In this document: positions 8,212 to 16,698 of the stretch, in pieces
Numbering within the stretch: the first letter of the stretch is position 1
How the letters are laid out: every line of letters starts with the position of its first letter
DNA from: Nonomuraea dietziae
Lineage (GTDB): Bacteria; Actinomycetota; Actinomycetes; Streptosporangiales; Streptosporangiaceae
Direction: 5' to 3'
Assembly: GCF_014195505.1 (NCBI RefSeq)
Contig: NZ_JACIBV010000001.1
Location: 6,820,001 to 6,884,000 of the forward strand
Length of the DNA stretch: 64,000 nucleotides
The notes under the pieces: generated by a model
Seen by the model: the letters and a program-made list of their open reading frames with translations, nothing else
Told to the model about the DNA's origin: nothing
The model's database searches: none
Program-made: the position numbers and the translations under genes

Positions 8212-9168
8212 ATGTTCGCCGTAACCGCTACACAGACCGATCCCGACAACCCGCTCGCAGGGCTGACGCTGGGTGAGCACCCGGAGCCCGAGGCGCCCGA
8301 CGGCTGGACCACGGTGTCCGTGAAGGCGGCCGCGCTCAACCACCACGACCTCTGGACGCTCAAGGGCGTCGGCATCCGCCCGGACCGGCTGCCCATCGTG
8401 CTCGGCTGCGACGCGGCAGGCGTCGACGAGGAGGGCAACGAGGTCATCGTCCACTCCGTGATCGGCGCCGGCGCCGACGAGACGCTCGACCCGAAGCGGT
8501 CGCTGTTGTCGGAGGTGCACGACGGCACCTTCGCCGAGCGGGTCGCGGTGCCGCGCCGCAACCTGGTGCCCAAGCCCGCCGCGCTGACGTTCGAGGAGGC
8601 GGCGTGCCTGCCCACGGCGTGGCTGACCGCCTACCGGATGCTGTTCGACAAGGCGGGTCTCGAGCCCGGCTCGACCGTCCTGGTGCAGGGGGCGGGCGGC
8701 GGCGTCGCGACGGCGGTGATAGCGCTCGGCAGGGCGGCGGGGTTCAGGGTGTGGGCCACCTCGAGGTCGCAGGACAAGCGCGACAGGGCGCTCGAACTCG
8801 GCGCCGACCAGGTCTTCGAGCCGGGGGCCAGGCTGCCGGAGCGGGTCGACGCGGTGATGGAGACGGTCGGTCAGGCCACGTGGGACCACTCGCTGAAGTC
8901 GCTGCGCCCCGGAGGGCGGATCGTCGTGTCGGGCGCGACCAGCGGCGCGGTGCCCCCCGCCGACCTGAACAGGGTCTTCTTCCTGCAACTCTCGATCGTC
9001 GGCTCGACGATGGGCACCCGCGACCAGCTCGGGCGCCTGGCGGTCTTCCTCGAGCAGACCGGGGTCAGGCCGCTCATCGACAGGACGATGCCCATGACGC
9101 AGGCGCGAGACGGGTTCGCCGCCATGCACGAGGGCGAGCTGTTCGGCAAGGTGGTCTTCACCCGCTGA
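8212..9168 (+). CDS. Zinc-binding-type dehydrogenase/quinone oxidoreductase (MDR family)
   Basis: Medium-chain NAD(P)H-dependent reductase of 318 residues. An N-terminal GroES-like domain (about 1-130) is followed by a Rossmann domain with the dinucleotide motif VLVQGAGGGVATAV near residue 160. The protein has no structural zinc cysteine cluster, so it is closer to quinone or enal reductases than to alcohol dehydrogenases. The ATG overlaps nothing but lies only 9 bp after the preceding gene, with AAGGTG as ribosome binding site. The substrate is not predictable. Confidence 0.85.
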   Translation: MFAVTATQTDPDNPLAGLTLGEHPEPEAPDGWTTVSVKAAALNHHDLWTLKGVGIRPDRLPIVLGCDAAGVDEEGNEVIVHSVIGAGADETLDPKRSLLSEVHDGTFAERVAVPRRNLVPKPAALTFEEAACLPTAWLTAYRMLFDKAGLEPGSTVLVQGAGGGVATAVIALGRAAGFRVWATSRSQDKRDRALELGADQVFEPGARLPERVDAVMETVGQATWDHSLKSLRPGGRIVVSGATSGAVPPADLNRVFFLQLSIVGSTMGTRDQLGRLAVFLEQTGVRPLIDRTMPMTQARDGFAAMHEGELFGKVVFTR

Positions 9169-9195
9169 ATAAGTGTTAGGTTACTTCCCGCCTCC

Positions 9196-9232
9196 CCGGG
9201 TGATACAAAGAGAAGGAAGATGTATCACTCGG
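9196..9232. promoter_or_regulatory. Inverted repeat upstream of MpaB-family gene, candidate PadR operator
   Basis: CCGGGTGATACA (9196-9207) and TGTATCACTCGG (9221-9232) pair at 11 of 12 positions across a 13-base spacer, just before the ribosome binding site of the gene at 9246. A possible -10 (TAGGTT, 9177-9182) would place it directly downstream of the start site. The block AGATGTATC occurs here (9219-9227) and again at 11658-11665/6 near the PadR/DUF4097 promoter. Confidence 0.5.
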
Positions 9233-9245
9233 GAGGTCATGACCC

Positions 9246-10085
9246 ATGGAAGCGTTCCATCCGGGCACGATTCACTGGGACACCGCAGGCGAGTACCGCA
9301 ACCTGCTCGTGGCCGGCAGCGCGCTGGTCCTGCAGACGATGCATCCCGCCGTCGGCGCGGCCGTCGCCGAGCACTCCACCTACAAGCAGGACCCGTGGGG
9401 GCGGCTCAACCGCACGCTCACCTCCGTCCAGAAGTGGGTGTACGGCGGGGCCGAGGGCATCGAGGAGGGGCGCCGCCTGCGCGAGATCCACGCCCCGATC
9501 AGCGGCACCGACGAACAGGGCCGCTCGTACCACGCGCTGAACGGCGAGGCCTACGCGTGGGTGCACCTGACCCTGTTCGAGCGCTACATCACCCTGCACC
9601 GCTACTTCGGCACGCCCTACTCCGCCGAGCAGGAGCGCGCGCTCTACGCCGAGTCGCAGCAGCTGGGGCGGATCCTGCGGGTGCCCGAGCGGGAGGTGCC
9701 GCCCACGATCGAGCAGTTCTGGCCCTACTTCGACGAGATGATCACCGAGCGGCTCGAGCCCCATCCGACCGCGCTCGAGGTGCTGGCCACCATGCGCGGC
9801 ACCCCCGCTCCTCCCATGGTGCCCAGGGTGCTGCGCAGGCTGTGGGCCCCTGTGGGGATGGGGTCGGGGGAGTTCAACCACTTCGTCACCGTCGGAACGC
9901 TGCCGCCGGCCGTGCGGGAGGTGCTGGGTCTGTCGTGGTCGGCGCGGGACGAGCGGCGGCTGCGCAGGCTCGGGCGGGCGGTGGCCGCGCTCACCCCGCA
10001 CCTGCCCGAGCGGGCGCGCTACCTGCCGGTCGCCTACCGGGCCAGGCGGGCGGCGCGCCGGCGGCGGGAGCTGTCACCCGCGTAG
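9246..10085 (+). CDS. Oxygenase MpaB family protein (DUF2236)
   Basis: Protein of 279 residues of the DUF2236/MpaB family, all-alpha putative oxygenases related to latex clearing protein, which use a haem. Family marks are the N-terminal LLVAGSALVLQTMHPAVG block and a histidine-containing AWVHLTLFERYI helix that is expected to place the metal or haem ligand. The ATG has GGAGG nine or ten bases upstream. Its 3' end overlaps the convergent PadR gene by 12 bp, so antisense effects between the two are possible. The substrate is unknown. Confidence 0.85.
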   Translation: MEAFHPGTIHWDTAGEYRNLLVAGSALVLQTMHPAVGAAVAEHSTYKQDPWGRLNRTLTSVQKWVYGGAEGIEEGRRLREIHAPISGTDEQGRSYHALNGEAYAWVHLTLFERYITLHRYFGTPYSAEQERALYAESQQLGRILRVPEREVPPTIEQFWPYFDEMITERLEPHPTALEVLATMRGTPAPPMVPRVLRRLWAPVGMGSGEFNHFVTVGTLPPAVREVLGLSWSARDERRLRRLGRAVAALTPHLPERARYLPVAYRARRAARRRRELSPA

Positions 10086-10793
10086 TGAGTCGCGGATCCT
10101 GGCGGTCGCCTCGTCGAGCGCGGCGCGGCACTGCTCGAGCGTCTCGCGGGTGAGGCGGCTGTCGGAGGCCTGCTCGCGGACCGTGGCGACGAAGTCGGCC
10201 AGCAGCTCCCCCAGCTCGGCGTCGAGCTCGGCGCGGTTGTCGGTGGCCCCGCCCAGATCGCTCCAGACCTCGCTCCAGACGCTGCGCCACTGCCTGCTCA
10301 GGCGCTCGCCCTCGTCCTGCCAGTGCGCGGCGTGGTCCATCCACTGCCGCTTCTGCTGGTCCTTCAGCCGCCTGAGATCGGCGGCCTGCTGCTCGCGGCT
10401 GTTGCGCTTGACGTCCCTGGCCATCGCCGTCAGCTCCTCGCGCAGCGACTTGACCGTCTCGCGGACGTCCTCCTTGACCTCGCGGGCGATGTCGCGGACG
10501 GAGTCGGTGATCTCCTGCTCCAGGTCGGCCAGCTCGTCGAGGCGGGAGTTGAGCTCGTCGCGGCCCTTGTCGGTGATCGAGAAGACCTTCTTGCCGTCGA
10601 CGACCTCATGCGTGACCAGGCCCTCCTCCTCCAGGCGGGCCAGTCGCGGGTAGATCGTGCCGGGCGAGGGGGAGTAGACGCCCAGGAAGCGGTCCTGGAG
10701 CAGCCTGATCACCTCGTAGCCGTGGCGCGGGCTCTCCTCCAGGAGCTTGAGCAGATACAGCCGGAGCCTGCCGTGGCCGAAGACCGGGCTCAT
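10074..10793 (-). CDS. PadR family transcriptional regulator
   Basis: DNA-binding regulator of 239 residues. The N-terminal winged helix (about 1-85) shows the PadR block LLEESPRHGYEVIRLL and SPGTIYPRLARLEEEGLV. The rest is a long charged helical region (about 90-235) rich in Glu and Arg, probably a coiled coil for dimerisation. It follows the DUF4097 gene with an ATGA overlap, so both are co-transcribed from the promoter near 11629-11657. Autoregulation through the inverted arms at that promoter is likely, and the MpaB promoter is a possible second target. Confidence 0.9.
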   Translation of the reverse strand: MSPVFGHGRLRLYLLKLLEESPRHGYEVIRLLQDRFLGVYSPSPGTIYPRLARLEEEGLVTHEVVDGKKVFSITDKGRDELNSRLDELADLEQEITDSVRDIAREVKEDVRETVKSLREELTAMARDVKRNSREQQAADLRRLKDQQKRQWMDHAAHWQDEGERLSRQWRSVWSEVWSDLGGATDNRAELDAELGELLADFVATVREQASDSRLTRETLEQCRAALDEATARIRDSLRG

Positions 10794-11590
10794 TCCTTCT
10801 CCCCCTTGAGCAGCGTGACGTCGGCCGAGACGGTGTTGGCCGTGAGAGAGGCCATTCCACCACCCAGCCGCCCCGACAGCGACTTGACCGCTGGACGGTC
10901 GCGTGGGCGCAGCTCGTCGAAGGCCGAGTCGAGGCGGCCCGAGGTCGAGCGGATCGTGACGTCGCTCTCCGCGTCGTGCGGCAGGCGGACCAGGATGTCG
11001 CCGGAGACGCTGGACAGCGTGACGTGCCCGGTGGGGCGCAGTGCCAGGTCGGCGGTGATCCTGCCGGAGATCGTGCCGGCTCTCAGCCGCCTCGGGACGC
11101 CTCCGGCGACGGCCAGGTCGCCCGACACGCTCTTGAACGCCAGGTCGCCCTCCATCGCGCGGCTCTCGACGTCGCCGGAGACGGTCTCGGCGTTGACGTC
11201 GCCGCTCACGCCGTCCAGGACGATCTCGCCGGAGACGCTGCGGACGTTGGTGCGCCGCTCGAAGCCCGCGACCACGGCCGAGGCGGAGACGACGCCGACG
11301 CTGAGGCGGCAGTCCTTGGGGACGGTGATCGTCAGGGTGCTGGAGCGCTTGCCCGACCGCTTGAGCCAGCCGAGCAGGCCGTCCCAGGTGAGGTCCTTGT
11401 AGGCGATCGTGAGCGTGCCGTCGTCGTCATGGGTGACGATGAGCGGGGTGGAGTCGATCTCGGTGACCTCAAGAGTCGGAGGCCCCTCGCTGGCCAGGAC
11501 GGCCAGCCTGCCCGCGACGATGCGCACGTTGAGCGCGCTCACGGCGTCGAACGTGAGCTGCTGGGGCCGCTCGATCGTCCACTGCGACAT
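10790..11590 (-). CDS. DUF4097 family beta-strand repeat protein
   Basis: Protein of 266 residues dominated by repeats of the form SVSGD/TVSGDV (for example VRSVSGEI, GVSGDVNAETVSGDV, SSVSGDI), the signature of the DUF4097 beta-helix-like family. There is no signal peptide, so it is probably cytoplasmic or membrane-associated; function unknown. ATG 11590 has GAAGGA at proper spacing and is preferred over the in-frame ATG at 11623. DUF4097 proteins are often paired with PadR regulators, as here. Confidence 0.88.
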   Translation of the reverse strand: MSQWTIERPQQLTFDAVSALNVRIVAGRLAVLASEGPPTLEVTEIDSTPLIVTHDDDGTLTIAYKDLTWDGLLGWLKRSGKRSSTLTITVPKDCRLSVGVVSASAVVAGFERRTNVRSVSGEIVLDGVSGDVNAETVSGDVESRAMEGDLAFKSVSGDLAVAGGVPRRLRAGTISGRITADLALRPTGHVTLSSVSGDILVRLPHDAESDVTIRSTSGRLDSAFDELRPRDRPAVKSLSGRLGGGMASLTANTVSADVTLLKGEKE

Positions 11591-11624
11591 GGTTCCGTCC
11601 TTCGTTCCCGACGCGTCCGACACA

Positions 11625-11671
11625 AGACACGATATGTCGCGTTGTCTGAAATCTCAAGATGTATCGTGTCT
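11625..11671 (-). promoter_or_regulatory. Promoter of DUF4097-PadR operon bracketed by inverted arms
   Basis: On the minus strand TTGAGA (11652-11657) and TATCGT (11629-11634) are 17 bases apart, a good sigma70-type promoter. AGACACGATA (11625-11634) covers the -10 element and its exact complement TATCGTGTCT (11662-11671) lies just upstream of the -35. This arrangement fits a repressor that clamps the promoter, most simply the PadR protein of the operon. Confidence 0.65.
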
Positions 11672-11850
11672 CACTCCTCGTCGTCGGAGTCGTGACGGGC
11701 CAGCCAGGTCGCCAGCCGCTCGATCGGGATCTCGAACTCGGGGTTGAGGTCCACGAACTCGCGCAGCCGCTCACCGAGCCACAGGAGGCTGACCTCCTCC
11801 TCCCCGCGCCGCTCGACGAGCTCCTCGATCCCCCTGTCGGTGAAGTACAT
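11671..11850 (-). CDS. DUF6104 family small protein
   Basis: A 59-residue gene starting MYFTDRGIEELVERRGEEEV and ending in an acidic tail (DSDDEE). The pattern with LNPEFEIPIERLATWLAR is typical of the small DUF6104 proteins found throughout actinobacteria; function unknown. AGGAG lies four bases before the ATG. Its stop codon touches the upstream arm of the operator for the next operon (11662-11671). Confidence 0.85.
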   Translation of the reverse strand: MYFTDRGIEELVERRGEEEVSLLWLGERLREFVDLNPEFEIPIERLATWLARHDSDDEE

Positions 11851-12102
11851 CTCTCTCCTGTTCCTCGCGCCGATGCCGCTGCGTCACTCTAGTGCGCCGC
11901 ACGTCGTGAACCTCGGGCGGGCGAGCCGGCGGGTACAGGCGTGCGGGATGTCCGCAGCGGAAGATTCTTCGTTCCGCGGCCCCTGAGAGCGCCGCCGAGC
12001 CGACCGGCGCTCGTGTCAGGCGTCCGCTGTCGAGCCTACGCCCGCCCCCTCCGGTGGAGATCACCGGACGGCCGGTCAAGCCCGATGAGGGCAGGGAACG
12101 CC

Positions 12103-12135
12103 GAACGCCCCGGCCCGCAGAGGACCGGGGCGTTC
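12103..12135. terminator. Hairpin terminator after kgd
   Basis: GAACGCCCCGG (12103-12113) and CCGGGGCGTTC (12125-12135) form an 11-bp perfect stem with an 11-base loop, starting 10 bp downstream of the kgd stop. Confidence 0.8.
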
Positions 12136-12144
12136 GTGGCTGTG

Positions 12145-15100
12145 TCAGCCGAACAGCGCGTGCTGGATCTCCTCCAGCTCCCTGTCGTGAGCGGCGTGCG
12201 AGCCGGTCGCGGGAGAGCTGTTGGGTGTGCGGGAGACCCTGCGCAGGCGGCGGCCGCCGAACATGTCGGGGTTCTCCGCCAGCTTCAGCGTGAGGTACGG
12301 CCACGGGCCCATGTTGACCGGCTCGTCCTGCGCCCAGACCAGCTCCGCCGTGGAGCCGTAGCGGGCGAGCTCGGCGTTGAGCTCGTCCTCGGGGAACGGG
12401 TAGAGCCGCTCGAGACGGATGACCGCGGTGTTCTCCGCCGCCGGAGACTTCTCGCGGGCCGCGACCAGGTCGTAGTAGACCTTGCCCGAGCACAGCACGA
12501 CCTTGGTGACCTTGCCGGGGTCGACCGTGGTGTCGCCGATGACCGGCTGGAAGGTGCCCGAGGTGAACTCGGCCGCCTTCGACGTGGCCTTCTTGTGCCG
12601 AAGCAGCGACTTCGGCGTGAAGACCACCAGCGGCTTGTGCCTGCCCGACTGAACCTGCCAGCGCAGCAGGTGGAAGTAGTTGGCAGGGGTCGTCGGCTGG
12701 ACGACGGTCATGTTGTCGAGCGCGCAGACCTGCAGGAAGCGCTCGATACGGGCCGAGGAGTGGTCGGGGCCCTGACCCTCGTAGCCGTGCGGCAGCAGCA
12801 GCACGACGCCGGACTTCTGGCCCCACTTCTGCTCACCGGACGAGATGAACTCGTCGATGATCGTCTGTGCGCCGTTGACGAAGTCGCCGAACTGGGCCTC
12901 CCACGCCACCAGCGCGTCGGGCCTGACCACGCTGTAGCCGTACTCGAAGCCCAGCGCCGCGTACTCGCTCAGCAGCGAGTCGTAGACGTAGAACTTCGTG
13001 GTGCCCTGGTTGAAGGCCTTGAGCGGGGTGTGGTCCTCACCGGTGAGCCTGTCGACCAGCACCGCGTGGCGCTGGACGAAGGTGCCTCGGCGGGAGTCCT
13101 GACCGACGAGGCGGACAGGGTGACCGTCGATCAGCAGCGAGCCGAAGGCGATGGTCTCGCCCATGCCCCAGTCGATGGCGTCCTGCTCGACCATCTGGCC
13201 GCGGCGCTGGATGATCGGCGCCAGCCGCGGGTGGGCGGTGAAGCCGTCGGGCAGGTTGAGCTGGGTGTCGACGACGCGCTTGAGCGTCTCGTCGGTGATC
13301 GCCGTCGGCGTGTCGGCGTGCGACCACTTGACCACCTCGGTGGCGGGCACCTGCAGCTCGCCGGAGTCGGCGGGGCGCTTGGCCGCCTCGCGGACCTCGG
13401 TGAAGGCCTGCTCCAGCTTGGCCTGGTAGTCGCGCAGCGCCGACTCGGCCTCCTCGACCGTGATGTCGCCGCGGCCGATCAGGGCCTCGGTGTAGAGCTT
13501 CCTGGTCGAACGCTTGGCGTCGATGATGTCGTACATCAGCGGCTGCGTGTAGGCCGGGTTGTCGCCCTCGTTGTGGCCGCGACGGCGGTAGCAGACCATG
13601 TCGATGACGACGTCCTTGCGGAAGGTCTGGCGGTACTCGTAGGCCAGCCTGCCGACGCGGACGACGGCCTCGGGGTCGTCGCCGTTGACGTGGAAGATCG
13701 GCGCCTGGATCATCCGCGCCACGTCGGTCGCGTAGACCGAGCTCCTGGAGGAGGCGGGCGAGGTGGTGAAGCCGACCTGGTTGTTGACCACGATGTGCAC
13801 GGTTCCGCCGGTGCGGTAGCCGCGCAGCTGCGACAGGTTGAGCGTTTCGGCCACCACGCCCTGGCCCGCGAAGGCCGCGTCGCCGTGGACGAGCACGGGC
13901 AGGACCGAGAAGCCCTCCTCGCCGCGCTCCAGTAGGTCCTGCTTGGCGCGCACGACGCCTTCGAGGACCGGGTCGACCGCCTCGAGGTGCGAGGGGTTGG
14001 CGACCACGGAGGAGACGATGGTCTTGCCCGTCGGCGCGGTGAAGGTGCCGGTGGCGCCCAGGTGGTACTTCACGTCACCGGAGCCGTGCGCCGTGCGCGG
14101 GTCGATGTTGCCCTCGAACTCGCCGAAGATCTGGCCGTAGGACTTGCCCACGATGTTGGCCAGCACGTTGAGCCTGCCGCGGTGGGCCATGCCGATGACG
14201 ACCTCGTCGAGGCCCTCGCCGGCTGCCTCGCTGATGACCGAGTCGAGCAGCGGGATGAGGGACTCGCCGCCCTCCAGGGAGAACCTCTTCTGGCCGACGA
14301 ACTTCGTCTGCAGGAAGGTCTCGAACGCCTCCGCCGTGTTGAGGCGCGCGAGGACGTGCAGCTGCTCCTCGCGGTCGGGCTTGGCGTGCGCCTTCTCCAC
14401 CCGCTCCTGGATCCAGGCCCGCTCCTCGGGGTTCTGGATGTGCATGTACTCGATGCCGACCGTGCGGCAGTAGGAGTCGCGCAGCACGCCCAGGATCTCG
14501 CGCAGCTTCATCAGGGGGCGGCCGCCGAAACCGCCGGTGGCGAACTCGCGCTCCAGGTCCCACAGTGTGAGGCCGTGCGACTGGATGTCGAGGTCGGGGT
14601 GCTTGCGCTGCTTGTACTCCAGCGGGTCGGTCTCGGCCATGAGGTGGCCGCGGACGCGGTAGGCGTGGATCAGCTCGATCACGCGAGCGGACTTGGCCAC
14701 GTCGTCGTCGTGGGAGGCCGAGACGTCCTGCGTCCAGCGAACCGGCTCGTAGGGGATCCTCAGCGCCTCGAAGATCTCGTCGTAGAAGCCGTCCTCGCCC
14801 AGCAGCAGCCGGTGGATCGTGCGCAGGAAGTCGCCCGACTGGGCGCCCTGGATGATCCGGTGGTCATAGGTGCTGGTGAGCGTCATGACCTTGGAGACGG
14901 CCAGGCGCGAGAGCGTGTCGGGCGAGGCGCCCTGGTACTCGGCCGGGTACTCCATCGCGCCGACGCCGATGATCGTGCCCTGTCCGGGCATGAGACGCGG
15001 CACGGAGTGGACCGTGCCGATCGTGCCCGGGTTGGTCAGCGAGATCGTGGTGCCGGAGAAGTCGTCGACGCCGAGCTTGCCGGAGCGGGCCTTGCGGACG

Positions 15101-15786
15101 ATGTCCTCGTAGGCCATCCAGAACTGCCGGAAGTCCATGCCTTCGGCGGCCTTGATGGAGGGCACGAGCAGCTGGCGCTCGCCGCTGCTCTTCTGCACGT
15201 CGATCGCCAGGCCGAAGCCGATGTGCTCGGGCTTGACCAGCGTCGGCTTGCCCTCGACCTCGGTGTAGGAGTAGTTCATCTCCGGCATGGCCTTCAGCGC
15301 CTTGACGATCGCGTAGCCGATCAGGTGCGTGAAGGAGACCTTGCCGCCACGACCGCGCGCGAGGTGATTGTTGATCACGATGCGGTTGTCGATGAGCAGC
15401 TTGGCGGGGATGGCCCTGACGCTGGTGGCGGTGGGCACGGTGAGCGAGGAATCCATGTTGGCCGCCGTGCGCGCTGCGGCGCCGCGCAGCTTGACCTCTT
15501 CGGCGCCTGCGGGCACGGGGGTGGAGACCTTGGGCTTCTCGGTTGCGGTGGTAGTCACGGCGGCCTTCGGAGCGGTGGGGGCGGGCGCGGTCGCTGTGCC
15601 GTTCGCCGCCTCCCTGGCCGGGGTTCGGCCCGGTCCATAGTCAGGGTTGTAGTCAGCGAAGAAGTTCCACCAGGCCTTGTCCACAGACTCGGGATCCTGG
15701 AGGTATTTCTGGTACAGCTCGTCGACAAGCCATTCGTTCTGACCGAAGCTTGCCAGCGGGTTTGTCCGCGACGACTCAGACGACAC
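12145..15786 (-). CDS. kgd: Multifunctional 2-oxoglutarate decarboxylase/dehydrogenase E1-E2 (Kgd/SucA)
   Basis: Large TCA-cycle enzyme, the actinobacterial fusion in which an E2-type succinyltransferase domain (no lipoyl domain) precedes the thiamine-diphosphate E1 part. The N-terminal segment NPLASFGQNEWLVDELYQ is the usual E1 N-terminal docking helix, then an Ala/Pro linker (about 45-95), the E2 catalytic domain with STYDHRIIQGAQSG, and the E1 domains with HGDAAFAGQG and GDDPEAVVRV for ThDP/Mg binding. About 1213 residues, normal length. Start: GTG 15786 matches family N-termini; the frame is open to a TTG at 15840, which is a less likely alternative. It stands alone with its own terminator. 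Confidence 0.93.
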   Translation of the reverse strand: MSSESSRTNPLASFGQNEWLVDELYQKYLQDPESVDKAWWNFFADYNPDYGPGRTPAREAANGTATAPAPTAPKAAVTTTATEKPKVSTPVPAGAEEVKLRGAAARTAANMDSSLTVPTATSVRAIPAKLLIDNRIVINNHLARGRGGKVSFTHLIGYAIVKALKAMPEMNYSYTEVEGKPTLVKPEHIGFGLAIDVQKSSGERQLLVPSIKAAEGMDFRQFWMAYEDIVRKARSGKLGVDDFSGTTISLTNPGTIGTVHSVPRLMPGQGTIIGVGAMEYPAEYQGASPDTLSRLAVSKVMTLTSTYDHRIIQGAQSGDFLRTIHRLLLGEDGFYDEIFEALRIPYEPVRWTQDVSASHDDDVAKSARVIELIHAYRVRGHLMAETDPLEYKQRKHPDLDIQSHGLTLWDLEREFATGGFGGRPLMKLREILGVLRDSYCRTVGIEYMHIQNPEERAWIQERVEKAHAKPDREEQLHVLARLNTAEAFETFLQTKFVGQKRFSLEGGESLIPLLDSVISEAAGEGLDEVVIGMAHRGRLNVLANIVGKSYGQIFGEFEGNIDPRTAHGSGDVKYHLGATGTFTAPTGKTIVSSVVANPSHLEAVDPVLEGVVRAKQDLLERGEEGFSVLPVLVHGDAAFAGQGVVAETLNLSQLRGYRTGGTVHIVVNNQVGFTTSPASSRSSVYATDVARMIQAPIFHVNGDDPEAVVRVGRLAYEYRQTFRKDVVIDMVCYRRRGHNEGDNPAYTQPLMYDIIDAKRSTRKLYTEALIGRGDITVEEAESALRDYQAKLEQAFTEVREAAKRPADSGELQVPATEVVKWSHADTPTAITDETLKRVVDTQLNLPDGFTAHPRLAPIIQRRGQMVEQDAIDWGMGETIAFGSLLIDGHPVRLVGQDSRRGTFVQRHAVLVDRLTGEDHTPLKAFNQGTTKFYVYDSLLSEYAALGFEYGYSVVRPDALVAWEAQFGDFVNGAQTIIDEFISSGEQKWGQKSGVVLLLPHGYEGQGPDHSSARIERFLQVCALDNMTVVQPTTPANYFHLLRWQVQSGRHKPLVVFTPKSLLRHKKATSKAAEFTSGTFQPVIGDTTVDPGKVTKVVLCSGKVYYDLVAAREKSPAAENTAVIRLERLYPFPEDELNAELARYGSTAELVWAQDEPVNMGPWPYLTLKLAENPDMFGGRRLRRVSRTPNSSPATGSHAAHDRELEEIQHALFG

Positions 15787-15990
15787 GGCGGAAATCGCCC
15801 TCTTCCGCAGATCGGCGTTGATGATAGAGAACCTGTCCAAGGCTACTCGCCCAGACCGGCAACGTGCGCCTCCGAGGCGAGGCCACTCCGTCTGATCCTC
15901 TCAGGACTGTCCAAAGTGGTCACGCCTCCCTAGTCAATCCTGGGGGTGCAGTCATTGTTACCATTCGGTATCAACACTTCGGCGGGGGTT

Positions 15991-16635
15991 TTACGTCCCG
16001 CTAACAATGAGTCTCGTCGCGATGCGCACTCCAGGAGTGATCTCCGACAGCAGTTCGGCCAGCTCCTCACCGGCCACCTTGAGCTCGTCGAGCGAGAACG
16101 GCTCGAGGCGCTCCAGGAGGAACAGCGCGTCCGTGGTCTCCTCCGTGATCCTGGTGCGCGCCACCTGACGCCAGTTCCACCTGCGGCAGGTGACGCCGAG
16201 GTCGTCGCGCCAGACGACCTCGCCGGGCTCGGGCACGCCGAGCGCCTCCTCCGACGGCTCGTCGCCCACGGTCCGCACCAGGCGCGCGGGGCCCTGGTAG
16301 CGGGTGAGGTCCTCGCCGCCGATGGGCAGCACGTGCTTCACGCTGATGGCGTTGTAGCCGTCGACGACCTGGTTGATCTCGGGAAGCGGCAGCCTGCGCG
16401 AGAGCGCGTCCACCGAGGGCCTGGTGCGCGACGGCTTCGCGCCGAACGCCCGGTAGGCCTCCCTCCACGACTCGAGCTTCTCGTGGTCGTTCGGCACCGG
16501 CCTCGCCTCGGCCAGCCAGCCGCGTGACCTGTCGTCGGTGGGGCCGTTGCGCAGCCCGTGCGCGGTGATGGCGAGGACGGCGAAGTCGGGCCGCAGCGCG
16601 ATGACCGCAGGGTCAACGGTGATGTCGTCGAGCAT
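15991..16635 (-). CDS. B3/4 domain-containing protein
   Basis: Protein of 214 residues consisting mainly of the B3/4 domain, which occurs in the phenylalanyl-tRNA synthetase beta chain and as free-standing proteins proposed to recognise or edit mischarged tRNA. Visible blocks are SVDALSRRLPLPEINQVVDGYN and GVTCRRWNWRQVARTRITEET, typical of the free-standing group. The ATG at 16635 has only a weak upstream purine stretch. It is not obviously in an operon: GH9 upstream is separated by a terminator. Function remains inference. Confidence 0.85.
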   Translation of the reverse strand: MLDDITVDPAVIALRPDFAVLAITAHGLRNGPTDDRSRGWLAEARPVPNDHEKLESWREAYRAFGAKPSRTRPSVDALSRRLPLPEINQVVDGYNAISVKHVLPIGGEDLTRYQGPARLVRTVGDEPSEEALGVPEPGEVVWRDDLGVTCRRWNWRQVARTRITEETTDALFLLERLEPFSLDELKVAGEELAELLSEITPGVRIATRLIVSGT

Positions 16636-16656
16636 GTGACCAGCGTAGGACCAACG

Positions 16657-16685
16657 CGCGGGCCCTGGAGGAGGCAGGGCCCGCG
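16657..16685. terminator. Hairpin terminator after GH9 gene
   Basis: CGCGGGCCCTG (16657-16667) and CAGGGCCCGCG (16675-16685) are perfect 11-bp arms around a 7-base loop, 14 bp past the GH9 stop. Confidence 0.85.
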
Positions 16686-16698
16686 CCGCTTCGTGGCC

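Noticed and set aside
7063..9129. 688-codon open frame on the minus strand
   Set aside because: It runs opposite three well-supported genes, including two enzyme families with intact motifs, and its translation is low-complexity.
12145..15933. Long open frames (over 600 codons) on the plus strand opposite kgd
   Set aside because: They are shadows of the GC-rich kgd coding strand; their translations are Arg/Gly/Val-rich with no domain motif, while kgd shows clear catalytic blocks.
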